Part shown: positions 58,619-64,000 of the stretch, piece after piece
Layout of the letters: every line of letters begins with the position of its first letter
How positions within the stretch are numbered: the first letter of the stretch is position 1
Assembly (NCBI GenBank): GCA_030248225.1
Contig: JASANE010029140.1
Span: 1-64,000 of the forward strand
Direction of reading: 5' to 3'
DNA from: Trileptium ribeirensis
Taxonomy: Eukaryota; Nematoda; Enoplea; Enoplida; Thoracostomopsidae
Length of the DNA: 64,000 nucleotides
Program-made: the position numbers and the translations under genes
Notes under the pieces: generated by a model
What the model was told of the DNA's origin: nothing
Seen by the model: the letters and a program-made list of their open reading frames with translations, nothing else
The model's database searches: none

Positions 58619-59914
58619 ATGGACAACAGCGTTCGGCGACACAGTGACAGTCAGGTGGACGATGGCGTTCGACAACGCAATGACGATGGGACCAGATGCT
58701 CCGAAGGTGGTCCAAGCCGACGGTTATCAACAACCGGACCGTACGCGCCGCCCGAGGCCACTATGTACCGCCTGCCTATTATTCCAACGTACCATGTTGA
58801 CCTAACGAAACCGCACGTTCCGTTCCTATCACACGGCACCGAGTGGCCGGAGCTGTCCAACATGCACGGGGCAGCGACGCCCTTTCATCACGATGGTACG
58901 ACGGCTCTAACCGTCGAACACCATTACCAGGTAAGGGTGCTGCTCGTACTTGGCCTGATGGAGGCAGCTAAAGAACTAATGGACATGGTTGGGACGCCGC
59001 AACAAATAAAGGCCAGAGCGCGGGCGCTAAAGGACGAACTGTTTGACAACATCACAAGCGCCCGGCTCAAACCGTTGCTTGAGCACATTATGCGGCCAAT
59101 ACTGCTCCGAAAATTTACCATCCCCAGGTACGCGCGGATTCTGCATCTTACTGGCGACCGCCCGCTACTGGAGGTAACCACCGACACCTTCTGGGGCGTC
59201 GGACGCACAATTCAGCAACTGCGGCAAGGCGAACAACCCAGGCATTGCCACAATGTCATGGGGCGGCTCTTTGAGGAGGTGCGTGAATACGTCACCTCCG
59301 GATACGCTTGTTGGCCGCACGTCATTATCATGGGCGACGCGCTCACGCTGCCGTTGCTAGAAATAGCCAACGACAACAAATGGCTGGTCTGCGCATGGCC
59401 TGGCACCACGCTAATAAGCATGATCCAACTTGCCAGCGCTGTCCTAACGCCACTGACCAAATACGTCATCTTACTTGGAGGCTACCAATACATCTACCGG
59501 AAGGCGCAACTGGAGCAGCTCCATGCGACCAACCCAAACGCAGCCTTCAAGAAGATCAAACGCCATCTGGGAATGCTATCTCGGCGAGTACCAGCGCGCA
59601 CGCCCATGATTGTCGCACCGCCGATACCCCGATGGGCCGCGACTAACCAAAACGCAATGTCTTGGACGGCCGAATTCAAACGAATTGTCGCTAACCATCG
59701 GCAGCAGCACGACGCATTCCACAACGTCTACTTCCCGAACTGGCCAGTCGCTTTTAACGCCGCTGACGCCTGGGAACGAGACGAACCGCACATGGAATGG
59801 CAGGTGCGCCCACAGTTTGAGGAACCAATGGTCTCCAAGTATTGCTTGCGTAATCTGCGGGAATGGGTCGGCCAATTGGTGCGCGATGCCGAACTTGGAC
59901 GTTTAACGCGCTAG
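58619..59914 (+). CDS. NADAR-domain protein with SGNH-hydrolase-like C-terminal domain (431 aa)
   Basis: Residues 70-196 show the NADAR/YbiA signature in order: ELSNM (79-82 region), DG (92-93), LTVEHHYQ with E100-H101, HIMRPILLRKF, then LHLTGDRPLLE and TDTFWGVG (188-195). NADAR enzymes are N-glycosidases acting on ADP-ribose-linked substrates, so this part could remove or process ADP-ribosylation. Residues 234-400 resemble the SGNH/GDSL hydrolase-like domains of some animal retroelements: VIIMGDALTLPLL, WPGTTLISMI, VILLGGYQ and IVAPPIPRW. The usual GDS Ser is Ala and the GxND-type Asn is Gln, so esterase activity is doubtful. It starts 262 bp after the broken paralogue, with ATG preceded by ACAG and a TATAAAAG-like stretch about 20 bp upstream (58597). 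Catalysis is inferred, not shown. Confidence 0.8.
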   Translation: MDNSVRRHSDSQVDDGVRQRNDDGTRCSEGGPSRRLSTTGPYAPPEATMYRLPIIPTYHVDLTKPHVPFLSHGTEWPELSNMHGAATPFHHDGTTALTVEHHYQVRVLLVLGLMEAAKELMDMVGTPQQIKARARALKDELFDNITSARLKPLLEHIMRPILLRKFTIPRYARILHLTGDRPLLEVTTDTFWGVGRTIQQLRQGEQPRHCHNVMGRLFEEVREYVTSGYACWPHVIIMGDALTLPLLEIANDNKWLVCAWPGTTLISMIQLASAVLTPLTKYVILLGGYQYIYRKAQLEQLHATNPNAAFKKIKRHLGMLSRRVPARTPMIVAPPIPRWAATNQNAMSWTAEFKRIVANHRQQHDAFHNVYFPNWPVAFNAADAWERDEPHMEWQVRPQFEEPMVSKYCLRNLREWVGQLVRDAELGRLTR

Positions 59915-60971
59915 GCGAGTAAAATCAGGGACGTAAAGCATGAACCCTCAGAGAAGTAGGAGTAAGCGTGCGAGTATTTAAAAAACATAGGTAGTGGATA
60001 AGGATTATTGGAACAAGAAAGGCGAGAAATGACGAGCTGCGGTATAGCGAATAATCGGTAGGACAGGCACAGAGCAAGTAGAGTAGTGCACAAATGCAAG
60101 TACCAAACTGTGCATCGCAAACGGACCAAAACCACTTCTAAATGACCTGATAATAGGAAAGCTTGTTACCTAAATTAGAGCGAATAAAGTATAACTCCAA
60201 TGCAAACTAAAGTAGTCAAACTAATAATCATGAGTATTATAGGCGGCACCTAAGTTACTTGAACATGATAACATCTATTACCAAAATTAGAGCAAACCGA
60301 GCAAAACCCAATTATAAATTATCCAGCAAGACTACCGAAATTTCAATTAATGGGAACTTCTGGGAATAGGCACCCCGGCAGCCGGACCAATTCCTGGGAG
60401 TTACCCGAAAATAAATAAGGGATCTATTTTCAAACCCAACCCCGATGTGGAGGTACGTGCTGAATATCGTAATGAACTGCTACTATATACAATATATATA
60501 ATATATAATGGTATGCTATATGTGGCAAAGAGTAACATTTTACTCTCAAGAATAAAATTTGATATTTTCTCGGAAATACTTTCTAGGACGCAAAATTTTT
60601 TACATACCGGCATAAAATATTATGAGCCATAAGGAAAAACTTCCAAAACTACCAAAAATAAAGGGAGAAGGGACGCGTTTTTGGTGATAACCAAACAAAT
60701 TGATCGTCCTTCTACTCTCGTTTTAGCGAAATTTTAGCAAATTTTGGGAAATTTTCGGGAATTTTTTGGAAAATTTTTGAAATTTACTGTAATTTTAAGC
60801 TCAAACGGGTTAAATTTTCAAATTTCATACTAATTTTACTTCATTGATATCAAGGGCTGTACATCACATGGAATTAATCATACAAAATTTTCACTTTCTT
60901 TCTCATATATCGACAAATTTAACTTACTACCATAAGTAAGCAGTCTATAAAATCCAAAAAAATTTAAGAGA
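59915..60971 (+). other. 3' untranslated region of the giant element
   Basis: About 1 kb without a real ORF. From 60720 to 60800 there is a slippery repeat of GGGAAATTTT-like units. The last bases (AAAAAAATTTAAGAGA) are purine-rich and could be the polypurine tract. Confidence 0.6.
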
Positions 60972-63900
60972 TGTAACAGCCCGAGTTTTTATACCAAATT
61001 CTAAATATTCGAAACCAGTCCAAAAAAGGGCTCAAAATTTAACAGATAAAGGGCGATCGGATACCGGTGGAGCGTGATCGATGGGTTTATGGATGCATTA
61101 TCTATAATAATTGTATTGAATAAAATAAATACTTTACTTGCGTGTGTTATAATTGTATAATCACGCTCCACCAGCCCGAGGTGCGCGGGGTGATTTCGAA
61201 CCAAAATTGAATCAAATGTCTACTACGGAGGTATCCGATCGATCCCAGTATGCTTACATTATGAATAAAATGGATATATTATTGTATAAGTGATTGGTAT
61301 GGGCATTGGAAATCGGCACGGTTGCGTAGTCGGATCGGCTAGGGACAAGCGGGAGACACTTCGCGTTTTATCACAATCCGACTTAACAAATTTTGCTAAT
61401 TAGGCGCCCCAAGGTCGATTCCGGCGCGCCTCCCTAACCAAAGGATATATATTGCATTTATATAGTTGTTGCTAAGGTGTGCAGTGGAAGTTGCGTATGC
61501 TCTGTGTGTCAGGATGGACCGAGGTAAAACGCAGGATCCTTATCAAAGTTCGAAAGGGGGTTTTCTTTTAAATTCGGATCTCGGGGACCTATCCTGACAC
61601 ACAGGGAAGCGAAGAATTATTGTGCACATATAAATACTTCATGGTACCGTGAATAGTGTTTCAAGTTTTAGGGAGTGCTATGAAAATGCGACCAAATGAC
61701 TAAACTCAACTTAAAAAAGGGATACTTTATCATTTTGAAAATTTTGGGATATTTTCAATGTTTAGGTAAAAGGGGGGGTGATAATATTGTGGTAAGGCAC
61801 CTATAAGGTTTTAAAATTTCTCGTTCGGGTCAACTTACTCCCCACCCGTAAGTACTTATGGACCCACAATCCCGCGTTTAAACTCTCCAACTTTCGGGCC
61901 CTAAATCACCACATCCTAAACCAAAACTTCCTGATTTTTTAAGCTCTGTACCTTAAATGGGTCCTATACTAACTGTCCCACTGAAAATCGGGGCCACCCG
62001 CCCCAACGGAACTTCACGGGACCCCATAACTCAGGTGGGACCCAAAATTTCCCTATCGTGCACGCATTTAACTGCCTCTAACGGGCCATCTAAGGGAATT
62101 ACACTAAATTAAAGGGTCTCTTGAATAGGCGACCAGCCAGGGCATGGATATGATCCCACCCCCGGCCGCCTACTATTTCCCGTTCCTGAAATATGAATAA
62201 AAATAACAAAAATATTAACATATAAAAAGCGCCTGAAGCGCTGATATATTTCGCCAAAATTGTAAGCCTCGCGCCGACCAGCGCGAGGTTTAGGTTATTT
62301 ACGCCAATTATTGGCACTCTTCGGCCACTGTACAATGTTTTGCCAATAGATCAACCAAAGCGACACGAGCCTGGCTAGTGTAATGTACGTATCATTGTTA
62401 TCGTGGTTTGCCGATGTTATAGGCTGTTGGTTGCCGTTTGTGTGGACGAGCCTGATATTTTTCTTATTGTGTTGTTGTATATTTGCGGCGGCAATTTCAA
62501 AAGTTTCCAAGTTAAAGTTTTTGTGCGAAGTTGGGAGCTAGAGAACACAGAGCAGAGAGAGAAGGGGGGGTTTAAGCTAGGTATAAAAGAGGCTGCCCGA
62601 TTCCCCGATCGGAGCCAGTCGAACTTTTAATTTTAAAATTTGGCGGTTGTCGCCACTAAGTAGGGCTTTGCTTTGCGTTTTCGCTTTGCGCTTGCTAGGT
62701 TTTTCTCGGGTTAGCTTGGGCCAGTGTAGTCTTTTGCCGTGCCCCCACGGTAGAGAGCTGCACTGGTCTCGGTTTTCCTTTCACTCACGCAAGGGCTGTC
62801 TTTGCGGACGCTGGAGCATCGGAAGGATGCGCTGAGCGTCTGTAAAGGCCGGACCCCGATAAAATTCACAAAACTCGCAAAAATTTGATTAAAGTACGCT
62901 AGCCCGCGTTTCGACTGGTTCCCCACTCCTCGGACGTCTTCTTCTGTTCATAGGTCCGAGGAGTGTTTAAAATTCATATTCTGACACCCCTGGTATGGAG
63001 TAAAAAATTTCCGTGCTAGAGCTAATAGGAAGGGCTAAAGATTCGATTCTTAGGCAACTGATAATAAGCGGGCTTTCATCCTGGGCCGAATGATAGTGAC
63101 CAAACTTTCTAGCGTATAGGTTAAAAAAATTTTCATAATGTGAGTACACCTGGTCAAGGTCTGTTTCGAAAGGTGCAGTCAAATTTTATAGGTGGTAGTA
63201 GGAGTGACGCTGGGGACGTAGCCGTTTGCATCCTCGGGTGATATGCGTTGTCCCCAGTTGTGTGAAATCGAGCAGCAGCGTCGGATCCTCATTCGGTCGC
63301 TGTGTTCCTTGTTTCTGGTCAGTGCGCGATGCAAACGACTGCGGACCCGACCGTGACAAAATTTCAATAGGCACTATTTGAGCACAACACGAAACAAAGA
63401 CGGGAGCTGGCAGTGGGATAAACTGCATTAAAATTTTGGTGGGATGTGGTTTTTCTAACCGTGCAACTACGAGGAAAATCCACGTCGGCACCCATTCCCG
63501 GAGCCCTCTGGGAGCGAGTTTCTAATTAGTCGGGCAGCTCGCCGGCCGCTCCGGTCGCCGTCAAAATTGTACTAAACTTTGAACCTTCAGCCTCGCTTTC
63601 ATGTAGAGTTCGGAGTACTACAAGGAAAAATTTATCGTGCTTTCAATAAGTAACTAGTCGTTTGAAATCAGCATCTTTTTCTTTTTCTCTTTCGTCCAAA
63701 ATTTACCGGGCTCTACCCGAACGAAAGTTAGCGTGTACCTCAGGGTACCTTGCAGGGTACCCGAATCAAGGTTTCCATTATAACATGAATGTTGTACATA
63801 ATTTGTCGTGCACCCCGATTGGGTGGTTTTCATATTCGTGGAGTGTGCAAAATATAAAAATGTAGTTCAAATAGTAAACCAGCTGAACCGTGGTTAATTT

Positions 63901-64000
63901 TCTGAAGCAGCTCGCAACATTGTGTTAATGAATCACGTTCCCTGGAAAAGTTTAGGCTCCAATGGCGGTCCGGCAATAAATTCAAAGGTAAATTCAGTAC
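60972..64000 (+). repeat. 3' LTR (truncated by window end)
   Basis: It begins TGTAACAGCCCGAG as does the 5' LTR and remains collinear with it to the window end, apart from the extra block at 62229-62834. At least 3029 bp long, which is exceptionally long for an LTR. Confidence 0.9.
62229..62834 (+). promoter_or_regulatory. 606-bp LTR block with core promoter, absent from the 5' LTR
   Basis: The flanks match 40350 and 40352 of the 5' LTR directly. Inside lies TATAAAAG (62582-62589) followed about 30-35 nt later by CCAGTC, an initiator-like site. The block borders carry GCGCCTG and GCGTCTG, short repeats that could have mediated a deletion in the 5' copy. Gain in the 3' LTR is less likely because a promoter is expected in an LTR. 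Confidence 0.65.

Larger units (their letters stand above)
39096..64000 (+). mobile_element. Giant LTR retroelement (over 24.9 kb) with Gag-Env-Pol order and NADAR accessory genes
   Basis: Two direct repeats starting TGTAACAGCCCGAG (39096 and 60972) enclose Gag, envelope-like, protease, reverse transcriptase, RNase H and integrase coding, then two accessory genes. Polymerase motifs place it near Ty3/gypsy elements (Metaviridae-like). The right LTR runs past the window end, so total length and target duplication are unknown. An A-rich stretch ending TTTAAGAGA abuts the 3' LTR as a possible polypurine tract. No clear primer-binding site was recognised downstream of the 5' LTR. Pol carries an in-frame stop and a frameshift, so this copy is probably not autonomous. 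Confidence 0.93.

Overview
The window looks like repeat-dense animal (invertebrate metazoan) nuclear DNA. It is AT-rich, has no bacterial-style operons, and consists mostly of transposable elements of several classes. Host-type coding sequence is limited to one serine-protease exon (2154-2406, minus) and a UMP-CMP kinase remnant (about 6545-6866, minus). I cannot place the species from sequence alone.

Left part (1-23.5 kb): a short tandem repeat, a 3-bp-duplication TIR element (787-1261), a 124-bp palindrome, two copies of a GAGCGGAGCG-ended repeat, a TIR element with a 7-bp target duplication (7747-9511), a 390-bp element with a 5-bp duplication (10145-10534), a non-LTR retrotransposon RNase H/zinc-finger tail between two direct repeats (11.5-13.4 kb), and three copies of one non-autonomous hAT element with perfect 8-bp duplications (14548-15706, 17956-19100, 20301-21470).

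Middle part (23.5-39.1 kb): a hAT-like element with G-run ends carries a 308-aa ORF with a hAT dimerisation-type motif (23583-25402). Two degenerate arrays with GC-rich cores follow (26.9-29.1 kb). Next is a dead Ty3/gypsy element with a 3' LTR and no visible 5' LTR (about 30.2-34.5 kb). A large inverted-repeat element (34.9-38.7 kb) is interrupted in its left arm by a nest of three small TIR elements and in its right arm by a G-rich element with an 8-bp duplication.

Right part (39096 to beyond 64000): a giant LTR retroelement of more than 24.9 kb. Its 5' LTR starts at 39096 and its 3' LTR at 60972; the latter runs off the window. A 3431-aa ORF reads Gag, zinc knuckle, repeat-rich linker, an unrecognised region, an envelope-like fusion glycoprotein (signal segment, RKKR cleavage site, fusion-peptide-like stretch, C-terminal membrane span), aspartic protease, reverse transcriptase, RNase H and the start of integrase. 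Envelope before protease/polymerase in one frame is an unusual order. The integrase continues after one in-frame stop and then a frameshift into a 672-aa ORF. Downstream lie two related accessory genes, one broken (57147-58356) and one intact (58619-59914). Each combines a NADAR-type domain (the YbiA/ADP-ribose N-glycosidase family) with an SGNH/GDSL-hydrolase-like domain that lacks the usual Ser and Asn. This accessory module in a Gag-Env-Pol retroelement is the best candidate for an undescribed system here. The 5' LTR lacks a roughly 606-bp block that, in the 3' LTR, holds the only clear TATA promoter.
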